The notes below the pieces were generated by a model, which searched no databases, had not been told where the DNA came from, and saw only the letters and a list, made by a program, of their open reading frames with translations. DNA of 15,919 nucleotides from the NCBI GenBank assembly GCA_051252075.1, contig JBPOFU010000064.1, forward strand, positions 1 to 15,919, written 5' to 3'. Shown in pieces: positions 6,159 through 14,056 of this stretch (the first letter of the stretch is position 1; each line of letters opens with the position of its first letter). The DNA is from Oceanococcus sp051252075. Lineage in GTDB: Bacteria > Pseudomonadota > Gammaproteobacteria > Nevskiales > Oceanococcaceae. Made by a program: the position numbers and the translations under genes.

Positions 6159-6960
6159 AATTCTGCTGCTTACTCGCCAAAAATAAGCCATAGCGCAACA
6201 CAGGTTTAGCTGAGGCATATTTCAGAACCCGAGCAGTGGCGTCATATTTCAAACGCTGGCGCAGTGGCATGGGGTAACGGCGAATGTAATGCTCCCACCA
6301 TTGCGAAAATGGTAAAAACACCTGCTCAGTGAGATCGACATGACTCAGCAACTGAAGACCCGCTTGCTGTAGTTGCTGCTGATAGAGCGCTTTGGTCTTT
6401 AGGTTGCCGCTGGGTATGCGGCTGCCGCGGCACATCAACTGTAGCGCAAGATTGCTTGCAGCACCACGAGGCTGTTGATGCAAATACATATCGGTCCAGG
6501 CGAACAATCCTTGCTCTTGCAGCGCTGAGGCAATTGAAGAGAACAAGGCGGGCCCTTGTTGAAAATGATAAACGCAATCCAGCGCGAGAATTTTGCTAAA
6601 TATCGCTGGCTGCTTGAACAAATAGGCTTCCGCCGTGCTGCAACGCAAAGCAAAATCATCATGGTTGATCAATTGCTGGGCATGCCGACACTGACTTTGC
6701 GAAGGATTAACACCGACCAATTGGGACACGCCATAGGTCTGCCGCCACAAACGCAGTTGCTCACCTAAACCAAAGCCTAAATCTAAGACCCTATCGGTCG
6801 ATTGCAGCTCTGCAGAATCCGCGAGTAAGCGCGCTAAGGCTTCACAAGACTGAGGATAGCTCTGCGCCTGTTCCCAATAGCCAAAATTACCCCAAGCGGT
6901 CGGCTCTGGACTTTCTTGATTGAGGCTCAGCTCTGCGGTATCGAAAAACTCTTTGGACAT
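6157..6960 (-). CDS. Class I SAM-dependent methyltransferase, probably acting on a lipid
   Basis: A 267-residue Rossmann-fold methyltransferase. Motif I VLDLGFGLGEQ is at 58-68, with the acidic/Asn post-I strand LVGVNPSQSQ at 81-90, and the motif III region ALDCVYHFQQ at 126-135. The N-terminal NFGYWEQ (25-31) is typical of small-molecule and lipid methyltransferases related to the cyclopropane synthase and tocopherol methyltransferase groups. It lacks the N-terminal domain of true Cfa, which is about 380-400 residues. The basic C-terminal half (YIRRYPMPLRQRLKYD, 225-240) could contact membrane lipid. It starts 38 bp after the FAD oxidoreductase gene on the same strand, so they are probably co-transcribed. 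No strong Shine-Dalgarno precedes the ATG. The substrate is not determinable from sequence. Confidence 0.85.
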   Translation of the reverse strand: MSKEFFDTAELSLNQESPEPTAWGNFGYWEQAQSYPQSCEALARLLADSAELQSTDRVLDLGFGLGEQLRLWRQTYGVSQLVGVNPSQSQCRHAQQLINHDDFALRCSTAEAYLFKQPAIFSKILALDCVYHFQQGPALFSSIASALQEQGLFAWTDMYLHQQPRGAASNLALQLMCRGSRIPSGNLKTKALYQQQLQQAGLQLLSHVDLTEQVFLPFSQWWEHYIRRYPMPLRQRLKYDATARVLKYASAKPVLRYGLFLASKQQN

Positions 6961-6998
6961 TCAGCAACAAGCGATGATGGTTAAGAAACTCAATCCGT

Positions 6999-8282
6999 CT
7001 ATTCGCCGTTGCGGGCCAAAATACGCTGAGCTACAGATTGTGCAGATCGAGCAGCACTTTCTAACAATGGAACGCCGGATTCTGCATAAGAGCCACAAAA
7101 CCAGATGCGACGCCCTGGCTGCTGGTGCAATTCGCTCAATTGCTGCAAGCCTTTCTGGCTTTGCTCATCCACTACGGGACGTTCGAACCTAGCCTGCCCA
7201 AGTATGCGATCGCCTCTGGGCTCAAGCAATGGATTCCAAGTCTGTATAGCATCCTGCGTCCCCTTCGCCACGGGCAAAACTTTATTCAGCCAAATGCTGG
7301 CCATGGGGCGATCGGACTGTTCATCGACAAGAAAATTCACCGGCGACCAATGCTTGCGTTTAGCCGGCATCAAACGTTCATCGGTGTGCACCACGACCTC
7401 ACTGGGTTCGTAGCGAAAACGACTGAGCGCTTGCTGTTCTTGCGTGCTCGCATCAGCACCTAGCAAGCGCAGGGCTTGATTGCCTTGGGTGGCTATCACC
7501 ACATCAGAAAATTGATCGCTGTGGCCATGCTCGTCGGTGACGATGACTCCATCGTCTTGCACGGCAAGAGACGCAATTCCGCTGGCTAAACGTTGCTCGA
7601 CGCAGTGTTGACTCAACTGCTTGACGACAAAATCCGCGCCTTTCACAGTGCGACTGACGCCCTCTAGCAACACACCACGCCGTAGATAATCGACGATGAC
7701 CAGCGCTGGGTACGTTCGCACACTGTCTATGGTGCAAGTGTTAATTGCGGCGAAAGTTGGCAGCAGGAAGCCTTCGCTAAATTCAGCAGAATAGGCGTTG
7801 CGATCAAGATAGCTTTGTAAGGTTTCATCACTGCCTTGCAGGGCCTGGCTGTCCCGCGCAGCCCGCCGATACAACTTCAGCAGATCGGCCACAATGCGGC
7901 GCGAGCGGCGCCCCCAGGGCTGTCCGCCCTGCAGAAAAGGTATCGATAAGCGCTTTGTCGGCTGCCAATTGCTATACCGAAAATAGGCATCACCACCCAA
8001 ATCACTAAACGATGCGGAGTAATCCGCAGCGATGGTGTCTATATTCGCCTGTGCATACAAATCACTCAAGGTCGGGTAGTAGCCGCGATAAAGCACGCGC
8101 AACGGCATATCGACACGCGCTCCGCCCAGCTCCAAACCATGGGCAGCCATGCCCAGCTGCATTTGTTTTTCATACAGGCTGACACGGCATTTTGTACCGA
8201 GATACCAACTCGCCGCCAAACCGGCAATGCCGGATCCTACAACAGCGATTTTTGATCCAGATTGCACGTAAACATCCCGCAA
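6999..8282 (-). CDS. FAD/NAD(P)-binding amine-oxidase-type oxidoreductase (COG2907-like)
   Basis: A 427-residue flavoprotein. The dinucleotide-binding KIAVVGSGIAGLAASWYL is at 11-28, with Glu38 (YEK) at the end of strand beta-2 to hold the FAD ribose. The middle holds VVVHTDERLMPAKRKHW (296-312), and the C-terminal FAD motif is WFCGSYAESG (394-403). These match the predicted NAD/FAD-binding family often found next to cyclopropane/methyl fatty-acid genes. The adjacent downstream methyltransferase supports a joint lipid-modifying role, for example methylation plus desaturation. That is inference by analogy with furan fatty-acid synthesis (UfaM/UfaD). The longest reading uses a TTG start at 8282; an in-frame GTG at 8267 (residue 6) with GGGAT upstream is an alternative. 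There is no cleavable signal peptide. Confidence 0.85.
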   Translation of the reverse strand: MRDVYVQSGSKIAVVGSGIAGLAASWYLGTKCRVSLYEKQMQLGMAAHGLELGGARVDMPLRVLYRGYYPTLSDLYAQANIDTIAADYSASFSDLGGDAYFRYSNWQPTKRLSIPFLQGGQPWGRRSRRIVADLLKLYRRAARDSQALQGSDETLQSYLDRNAYSAEFSEGFLLPTFAAINTCTIDSVRTYPALVIVDYLRRGVLLEGVSRTVKGADFVVKQLSQHCVEQRLASGIASLAVQDDGVIVTDEHGHSDQFSDVVIATQGNQALRLLGADASTQEQQALSRFRYEPSEVVVHTDERLMPAKRKHWSPVNFLVDEQSDRPMASIWLNKVLPVAKGTQDAIQTWNPLLEPRGDRILGQARFERPVVDEQSQKGLQQLSELHQQPGRRIWFCGSYAESGVPLLESAARSAQSVAQRILARNGE

Positions 8283-8443
8283 AAAACGTACAGTCTAACA
8301 GCCACTAGCGGCAAATCCGGCCACGCCGCAGCCACGTTTCAAATGACAAGCTCAAGTTCTTTTTGATTGCATTCTCATAATGGCAGACTGCAAATTTGGT
8401 CACGGTGAGAAAACACATAAACGCACCGCTGTTCCAACTCAAA

Positions 8444-9676
8444 CTAAGCAGCATCGCTGCCACTTTGACCGCACAAACGCTGCCATTGACGCGCCCAACG
8501 AGGAACATCTTTCGCCTCCAGAGGCCGGCCAACTAGGTACCCTTGCGCTAGATCACAGCCGAGTTCTTCCAGCAAATCCCATTCGGCTTGGGTTTGCACG
8601 CCTTCCGCAACCACCTGCATGCCCAAATCATGAGCCAATTCGATACTGCTTCTTACGATTTTCTTTTGCTCGTCTGACGATGTACAGCCACGCACGAAGC
8701 TTTGATCCAGCTTCAGTTCGGTAAACGGCATGCTACGAAGGCGACTCAGGCTCGAATCCCCGGTGCCATAGTCATCCAGAGACAGGCCAAACCCGCGCAT
8801 GCGGAATCGCGTCATTACATCGTAAAGCTCAGCCCCGGTTTTAATTTGCGATTCTGTGAGTTCAATATTGATCCGTGCGGGAACCAAACCTTGGCTGCGC
8901 GCTATAGATTCAATATGCTCAGGCAGATCAAGTCGTCCCAAGGTCGCCGCAGACACATTCAGAGACAACGTGAAATTTCGCCCTTGCCGATTCCACATTC
9001 CCAACTGACTCAAACCCGCTTCTACAATCATATGGGTCAACTGAGCAATTTGCCCGGTGCTTTCTGAGAGCTCTATAAAGGCGTTCGGGGTAATGAATTT
9101 CCCTTGGATGTCGCGCAAACGCACTAAGGCCTCCAAACCCGCAATTTCGCCATCCATAATTCTGACTTGCGGCTGATACAGCAGTTCGACGCGTCGATCA
9201 TCTAAAGCATTGGACAATTCCAGCTCAGACAAGCCACTGCTCGAATCGCGATCCATACTCGAATCTTTGACGTAAGACGACAGCGCATCAATCAACTCTT
9301 TCGGCGTGAATGGCTTTGCCAAAACACCCAAGACATTGAGACCAAGGTCATCAGCCATTTGAGATACCGCAAAACGCAAACGGGCATCCAAAGATGATAT
9401 CGGCAACACGGCAAGACCCGGCTTTTCTGCTCCGATTGTACGTAGCAGTTCCACACCATCCATACCCGGCATGTAAAGATCGCACAAGACAATATCGGCA
9501 GCCGAATTGCGCAAGCTTTCCAAAGCCGCCAAGCCATTTTCCGCCTGGCTGATTTGGGTAATACCCACGTCGTTAAGCAAAGAAACCAATAAGCCTCGTA
9601 TCGCTGCAGAATCATCTACAACAAGACAGCGACTATTACGCAATTGACGCTGCTCAACTTCGCTTAAGCGATCCAC
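8444..9676 (-). CDS. REC-EAL response regulator, predicted active c-di-GMP phosphodiesterase
   Basis: A 410-residue protein resembling RocR/VieA architecture. The receiver domain (about 15-135) has the acidic pair Asp21/Asp22, phospho-acceptor Asp66 (LCDLYMPGMDG) and Lys121 (AKPF). The EAL domain (about 152-395) retains the catalytic set: EALVRL with Glu182, Asn240 (NVSA), Glu272 (IELTES), Asp301-Asp302 (DDYGTG), Lys322/Asp324 (LKLDQSFV), Glu358 (VAEGV) and the QGYLVGRPL end (379-387). It should hydrolyse c-di-GMP to pGpG under control of receiver phosphorylation. No histidine kinase lies in the window, so the cognate kinase is elsewhere. The start is GTG, with GGAAGAA a few bases upstream. 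Loop 6 reads DDYGTGDSSL, a minor variant of the usual FGxGxSSL. Confidence 0.93.
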   Translation of the reverse strand: MDRLSEVEQRQLRNSRCLVVDDSAAIRGLLVSLLNDVGITQISQAENGLAALESLRNSAADIVLCDLYMPGMDGVELLRTIGAEKPGLAVLPISSLDARLRFAVSQMADDLGLNVLGVLAKPFTPKELIDALSSYVKDSSMDRDSSSGLSELELSNALDDRRVELLYQPQVRIMDGEIAGLEALVRLRDIQGKFITPNAFIELSESTGQIAQLTHMIVEAGLSQLGMWNRQGRNFTLSLNVSAATLGRLDLPEHIESIARSQGLVPARINIELTESQIKTGAELYDVMTRFRMRGFGLSLDDYGTGDSSLSRLRSMPFTELKLDQSFVRGCTSSDEQKKIVRSSIELAHDLGMQVVAEGVQTQAEWDLLEELGCDLAQGYLVGRPLEAKDVPRWARQWQRLCGQSGSDAA

Positions 9677-9743
9677 ACATTCTTCCCGTTTAGCTAATAT
9701 CAGAATGCTTTCACAGCCCGTGCAAACGAAATGAGAAGAACTG

Positions 9744-9763
9744 CAGGGTCGTTCTAGACCCTG
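9744..9763 (-). terminator. Probable terminator after the ceramidase-like gene
   Basis: CAGGGTC (9744-9750) and GACCCTG (9757-9763) form a perfect 7-bp stem with a 6-nt loop, 17 bp past the ceramidase-like stop codon. On the minus strand a pyrimidine-rich but not pure-T stretch (CAGTTCTTCTCATTT) follows. The position between two same-strand genes favours a terminator; the weak U-tract lowers confidence. Confidence 0.5.
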
Positions 9764-9779
9764 TTGCGACGCCCTACTT

Positions 9780-12700
9780 TTATTCCACGGTCAACAGGAA
9801 ATCTGCCTGATTGCCCTGGCCTAAGCGATCCTGTGCATCGCCACGCAGGACCCCAACAACATCTCCCGGCAGGGGTGACGCGGAAAATTCAAGTTGATAC
9901 GCACTAGCACTGTCTTGCGAACAAATCCGCTCCAGCACCACGCCGTCACGCTGCCAAGAGGCACAAACCTGAGCGGGTTCTCCCACGCTCAGCCAAGGCC
10001 TGAAGGTGCAGTGATGGCAATACACCTGATCATCCTGCGCACCTTCTTGGTAGCGGTGCAAATTGCGCTCTTCTCGAATCCACGGCATCGCTGCGGTGTA
10101 GCTATCCGGGTAATCGATTGGACCAAATACCCAAGGCGCCTCCACTTCTACTGTGCCACGATCATGCGGTCCGCCATCAGTAAACACGGTATAGCTGTTC
10201 ACTGGACCGATATTAAAGGCCAATGCATTGCCGTTGAGCTGTAATTGTTCGACGGTAATGGGAGCTTGGTTTTGTACGGTAAAGCTGTCGCTGGTGAGTT
10301 CGTAGCCGCCCTGCCCACGATGTTCACCTTGAATACGGAAACGATAAACCCCTGAAGGCGTCACGAAGGCCTGTTGTGGCCGCTGATCAGCTGTGGGAAG
10401 TGGCAACGGCAACTCTGATGCAAACACTTCAAAATTGGCGGTCCAGACCCATTCAAAGCCACCGCTGGCCCATTGCACCAATTCGGCAATATCGGGAATA
10501 GAGAATCCGCCTTCTTCATCGGAAATCCGCGTCGCTGCAGGAAATTGCAAATGAAGTTGGATTTCACCGTCCATAGTGCCGGCTAATCGCCAATCGTCTC
10601 CGACTTGGCGCTCAACCACGACCTTGGGGAAGCCTTCATAGCTGGAGCCACCTACCCACTTCACGTGGGCCGCATTAAAGCGTCCCATTTGTGCCGTGGG
10701 TTGTTCCACTATGGCGGGGCTGCCGCCGTCATTCGGAAGTATGGATTCATAAACCGGCGTCACCGTTTGCGCCAAGCTGCCTAAAGCCTGGGCAATGATT
10801 TCCGCGCGAGCAGATTCCACAGCAAAAGCGGTATCCAAGACATTGAGTGGCTGGCCCGGATGACCATTGAGAGAAGCGGCCAAACGGCTCAAGCGCGTAG
10901 CCAAGAAATCCGCACCGTGCGGCCCCAATCCCGCTAGCGCTTTGCGGTAGTGATCATGCGCGCGGTACTCCCGGTATGCTGGCATATAGCCCCAGTAGTC
11001 ATTGGCCATGCCAACAGGGATAACCAATCCATAGCCATATTCAGTGTGCTCTTCGTGGGTAAAATTACCTTTAATTTCCGCTGGATCAGTCGGCTCTGAC
11101 TCCATAAATGCCAAGTTCTCTAATTCGTCCCAACCGGCTGCATCATTGTGAATTTGCGCCTGCATACGTTCGAAGACGGCAGCAGTCATGGTTAACACTT
11201 CATCGTTGTATTGATGTGGGTGCGGGCATGACCATTCATCCTCACCGGATTGCCAGCAGCCATGATCCTGGCTGTTGTCCAAGTCGTTATTCAGGCTGGG
11301 ATTGCGTAAGTCATTGGGATAACCCTTATCCCAATCCCAACCCGTGTGAACATCCTGAGCGACTTTATTCAAGCGGCTGATGATATTGAGTGCGGTGTCG
11401 GTGAATTGCTCACAAGGGCAAAACGTCAACGCGACATCACCCAATTTGAAGGATTGAATCGGCACAACATCCTGCTCTTCCAATAGCAATAATGAAGGAC
11501 CACTGAGAGAGGTTGGCAACGGCACACCCAAACCCAACAACTGGTCGCTCAGAGTACCAAGCAGTGCTTGTGGTGAGACCGGCCCCAAAGCCGCGAAAGG
11601 CTCGACCACTTCTTCCAAAGGAAACTGGCAATCCGGAAAACCTACAATTGGGACGCCGGGATTCAGGTTGTAATACAACTGATCCATATTGCAGTTGGAT
11701 ACGCCGGGATAAGGACGAGATGCCGGTGGAGCAAAGCGTTGATGCGCGTAATTCACATCGAATTCGGATTGCATCGCGACAAACTGGGTGGCATCCCAAG
11801 GCTTGGATTCCGTTATCCCGGTCAGTGCTGAGTGAACATTGTCGGCAAACAAACGTGCAGCCCGATCGGTACCTGCCAGATTGGATTCCTGGAACTCACG
11901 GCGTTCTGGGCCTTTGTGAGCACGCTCGTCTTTATGCGGCCCGGAGGTTCCAGTCTCCGATTGGGACATGACCGTTACCGCACCGGTTTCACGATCCAGC
12001 ATGCGCATCACCGCATGGGTTACGTCACCGTTCATGATTTCCTCACCCCACACCCACTCAGGGTGCACACCCAATACCACCCAGTTGGCAAAGTTTTCGC
12101 CGCTATCCGCATCATCAAATCGCAGCACATAGGCTTGTCTGGTGGTGTAATCGTGGGGCTGGCCAGCAGGGCTGCCATCCGGCGAAATCTTAGGACCATA
12201 GGTATGCGCACGTATGTCATTGGCATAGAACGCCGCTCCACCCATGGTTGCTGGACGCATATTGCTGTGCGCCTGCACGATGGCGTCACTCATGCGTTGC
12301 GCCATGTATTCGAAAAAGCGCAAATCCATCACGTCTTGAAATACCCAAGGGCCAATAGCCGGGGTGGAATAAAACGGTGAGGTGTGACTGTGCGAGACCG
12401 TCATCGCTAAATTGTCTATCCCGATGCCCGTGCTGCCTTCTGCAACCAATAGCTGCGCGACCCGTCGGCGCAATAAATCATTGGGTAGGTACAAATCATT
12501 GGCCACAATAGCCAAAACCTTGTCATTGCTACCTTGCACGACCAATGCGCGTGTGGTGATGCGCGAGCCCAAAATATCCGAACCCACTTTACGCACAGCA
12601 TGGCCGTAGGGATCAAAGCCACGTCCATCAGCAATGCCAACGCCGGTGCCCGCGAACTGCCCCGCTGAGGCGCCGAAATGCCAACTGGCATCCACCACGG

Positions 12701-12854
12701 CAACACCCGCCAGTGCGGCCTTGTCAGTTCGCGGCGCAGCTGTCGGCGCATCGTCATTGCGCTGCCCATTGTTCAGCTCGCGACCACCTTGGCAGGCGCT
12801 CAACAGCAGCAATGCTAGCAACACCCAGCCATGAATCACTTTACGTCCTTGCAT
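9780..12854 (-). CDS. Secreted neutral/alkaline ceramidase-like lipoprotein with C-terminal extension
   Basis: A 1024-residue lipoprotein from the ATG at 12854, chosen because GGGGA lies six bases upstream and the N-terminus is then MQGRKVIHGWVLLALLLLSAC, a clean type II signal with Cys21. An in-frame ATG at 12911 would add 19 residues before the signal and is less likely. Ceramidase-family landmarks, in order: TTRALVVQ near 100; SHSHTSP with His155/His157; GVHPEWVW with His264; SQSETGTSGPH around Ser304, where the family has the nucleophile motif GDxSPN; CPCEQFTDTAL with Glu482; NDYWGY (618-623), the region of the Tyr zinc ligand; and the C-terminal beta domain ending in SGVYRFRI. It probably acts on an amide-linked lipid at the cell surface. 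It is much longer than the roughly 650-residue Pseudomonas enzyme, with insertions near 380-470 and about 160 extra C-terminal residues including a CHHC pair. Confidence 0.8.
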   Translation of the reverse strand: MQGRKVIHGWVLLALLLLSACQGGRELNNGQRNDDAPTAAPRTDKAALAGVAVVDASWHFGASAGQFAGTGVGIADGRGFDPYGHAVRKVGSDILGSRITTRALVVQGSNDKVLAIVANDLYLPNDLLRRRVAQLLVAEGSTGIGIDNLAMTVSHSHTSPFYSTPAIGPWVFQDVMDLRFFEYMAQRMSDAIVQAHSNMRPATMGGAAFYANDIRAHTYGPKISPDGSPAGQPHDYTTRQAYVLRFDDADSGENFANWVVLGVHPEWVWGEEIMNGDVTHAVMRMLDRETGAVTVMSQSETGTSGPHKDERAHKGPERREFQESNLAGTDRAARLFADNVHSALTGITESKPWDATQFVAMQSEFDVNYAHQRFAPPASRPYPGVSNCNMDQLYYNLNPGVPIVGFPDCQFPLEEVVEPFAALGPVSPQALLGTLSDQLLGLGVPLPTSLSGPSLLLLEEQDVVPIQSFKLGDVALTFCPCEQFTDTALNIISRLNKVAQDVHTGWDWDKGYPNDLRNPSLNNDLDNSQDHGCWQSGEDEWSCPHPHQYNDEVLTMTAAVFERMQAQIHNDAAGWDELENLAFMESEPTDPAEIKGNFTHEEHTEYGYGLVIPVGMANDYWGYMPAYREYRAHDHYRKALAGLGPHGADFLATRLSRLAASLNGHPGQPLNVLDTAFAVESARAEIIAQALGSLAQTVTPVYESILPNDGGSPAIVEQPTAQMGRFNAAHVKWVGGSSYEGFPKVVVERQVGDDWRLAGTMDGEIQLHLQFPAATRISDEEGGFSIPDIAELVQWASGGFEWVWTANFEVFASELPLPLPTADQRPQQAFVTPSGVYRFRIQGEHRGQGGYELTSDSFTVQNQAPITVEQLQLNGNALAFNIGPVNSYTVFTDGGPHDRGTVEVEAPWVFGPIDYPDSYTAAMPWIREERNLHRYQEGAQDDQVYCHHCTFRPWLSVGEPAQVCASWQRDGVVLERICSQDSASAYQLEFSASPLPGDVVGVLRGDAQDRLGQGNQADFLLTVE

Positions 12855-13179
12855 ACACATTCCCCATATCAATATCGCAGCGTATCGGCAGTGACGGATG
12901 CGCGATCGCATGCGGCGATGTATCGTAAAACGCTGACGTTAGCCGATTTGTTCCTTTAGGTGCAGTCAACGACATGACACAAGATAGAAGATCCACAGCG
13001 CGAGACACTCCAATTGAAGATTCAAACAAACAGTGACACTCACAAAACATGGGACGACTGCGCTCAATCCCCGAGTTCTCAAGCTGCATTACAATTCACC
13101 AAGACCATCCAGCCACACGCAAAAATTGCATTCTTAAGCCATTTAAATTCACCCCAACACTGTGAGCCCAATTAAGCGC
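12855..13179. other. Divergent intergenic region between the ceramidase-like and endopeptidase genes
   Basis: About 325 bases separate the two preferred start codons. I see no convincing gene here. A TTGACT (minus strand, 12964-12969) resembles a -35 box, but no good -10 lies at 16-18 bp; the nearest candidate, GCTAAC, is 20 bp away. On the plus side there is an AT-rich stretch with the palindrome ATTTAAAT (13141-13148), a possible operator or promoter-proximal element. Divergent promoters are expected here but cannot be placed with confidence. Confidence 0.4.
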
Positions 13180-14022
13180 ATGCGCCTTTTGCACACCACA
13201 TTAATATGTCTCAGCGTGGCTTTGCCTTCGCTGCTCCATGCGAGCGCGTGGGAATCCTTTCGCGCTCCCGTGGATGCCCCAGCAGAAGCGATCGGAAAAT
13301 ACAGCAATGGCTGTTTGCTCGGCGCCAAAGAACTACCTGATGCAGGCGCAGGGTATCAAGCCGTGCGTCTGGCAAGAGGGCGCAATTTCGGGCATCCCTG
13401 GATGGTGGACTACATACAAAACCTGGGTGAACGTGTTTCCAAACGCGGGCTGGGCATGTTGCTGGTTGCCGACATGGCCATGCCGCGCGGCGGGCGTTTT
13501 CGCAATGGACATAAAAGTCATCAATCGGGGCTGGATACGGATATTTGGTTGCGCCTAGATGCACCGATACTTCCCGCAAGTCAGCGGCAGGCCTACGGCG
13601 CAGTCGCAGCAGAATTGTTTGTCGACCGCAAAAAGCTAGAGGTCACACCAAGCTTTCGTTGGAAGCACGCCGAAGTGATCCACGAAGCCGCCTTGGATGA
13701 TCGTGTAGCCCGAATTTTTGTTCATCCTGCGATTAAGAAAAACCTTTGTGAACGGCGCTGGACGGAGAGTCGGGCGTGGCTACAAAAAGTACGCCCTTGG
13801 TGGGGCCATGACTCGCATTTTCACGTGCGCCTGCGCTGCCCGCCCGGCAACGATTGCCGCGATCAAGCGACACCGCCCGCCGGTGAAGGTTGTGGAAAAG
13901 AGGTCGAATCCTGGTTAGACGATATGCGTAAGCCGCCTAAACCTCGCACCACGCCAATCGCCACGCCGAAGCCGACACCGCCGCCTCCGGAGCGCTGTCA
14001 GGCTCTGTTGGATATTCCCTGA
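13180..14022 (+). CDS. mepA: Penicillin-insensitive murein endopeptidase (peptidase family M74)
   Basis: A 280-residue periplasmic LAS-type metalloendopeptidase that cleaves D-Ala-meso-DAP cross-links in peptidoglycan. The ATG at 13180 gives the signal peptide MRLLHTTLICLSVALPSLLHASA. A GTG at 13162 would add MSPIKR; neither start has a clear Shine-Dalgarno. Active-site motifs from the ATG are GHKSHQSGLDTD, with His111, His114 and Asp121, and GHDSHFHVRL, with His210, His213 and His215. The spacings of 7 (His114-Asp121) and 5 (His210-His215) agree with E. coli MepA (His113/Asp120; His206/His211). Cys residues in the C-terminal lobe (CPPGNDC, GEGCGKE) fit periplasmic disulfides. A Pro/Thr-rich tail (about 252-271) follows the catalytic domain. 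The gene ends 34 bp before the GAF-GGDEF gene on the same strand. Confidence 0.92.
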   Translation: MRLLHTTLICLSVALPSLLHASAWESFRAPVDAPAEAIGKYSNGCLLGAKELPDAGAGYQAVRLARGRNFGHPWMVDYIQNLGERVSKRGLGMLLVADMAMPRGGRFRNGHKSHQSGLDTDIWLRLDAPILPASQRQAYGAVAAELFVDRKKLEVTPSFRWKHAEVIHEAALDDRVARIFVHPAIKKNLCERRWTESRAWLQKVRPWWGHDSHFHVRLRCPPGNDCRDQATPPAGEGCGKEVESWLDDMRKPPKPRTTPIATPKPTPPPPERCQALLDIP

Positions 14023-14056
14023 TGCACAAAAGCAAAATATCTAGAGATTTAGCACG

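Noticed and set aside
8283..8443. A promoter for the flavoprotein gene (TTGCAG with TGCAAT on the minus strand)
   Set aside because: The hexamers match only loosely and several equally poor alternatives exist in this AT-richer gap, so no promoter can be placed.
11832..12380. Plus-strand open frame of 182 codons opposite the ceramidase-like gene
   Set aside because: It is antisense to conserved ceramidase-family motifs and shows no domain signature, so it is a shadow frame.
12855..12911. Upstream ATG at 12911 as the true start of the ceramidase-like lipoprotein
   Set aside because: It would place 19 extra residues before a textbook lipoprotein signal, while GGGGA is correctly spaced for the ATG at 12854.
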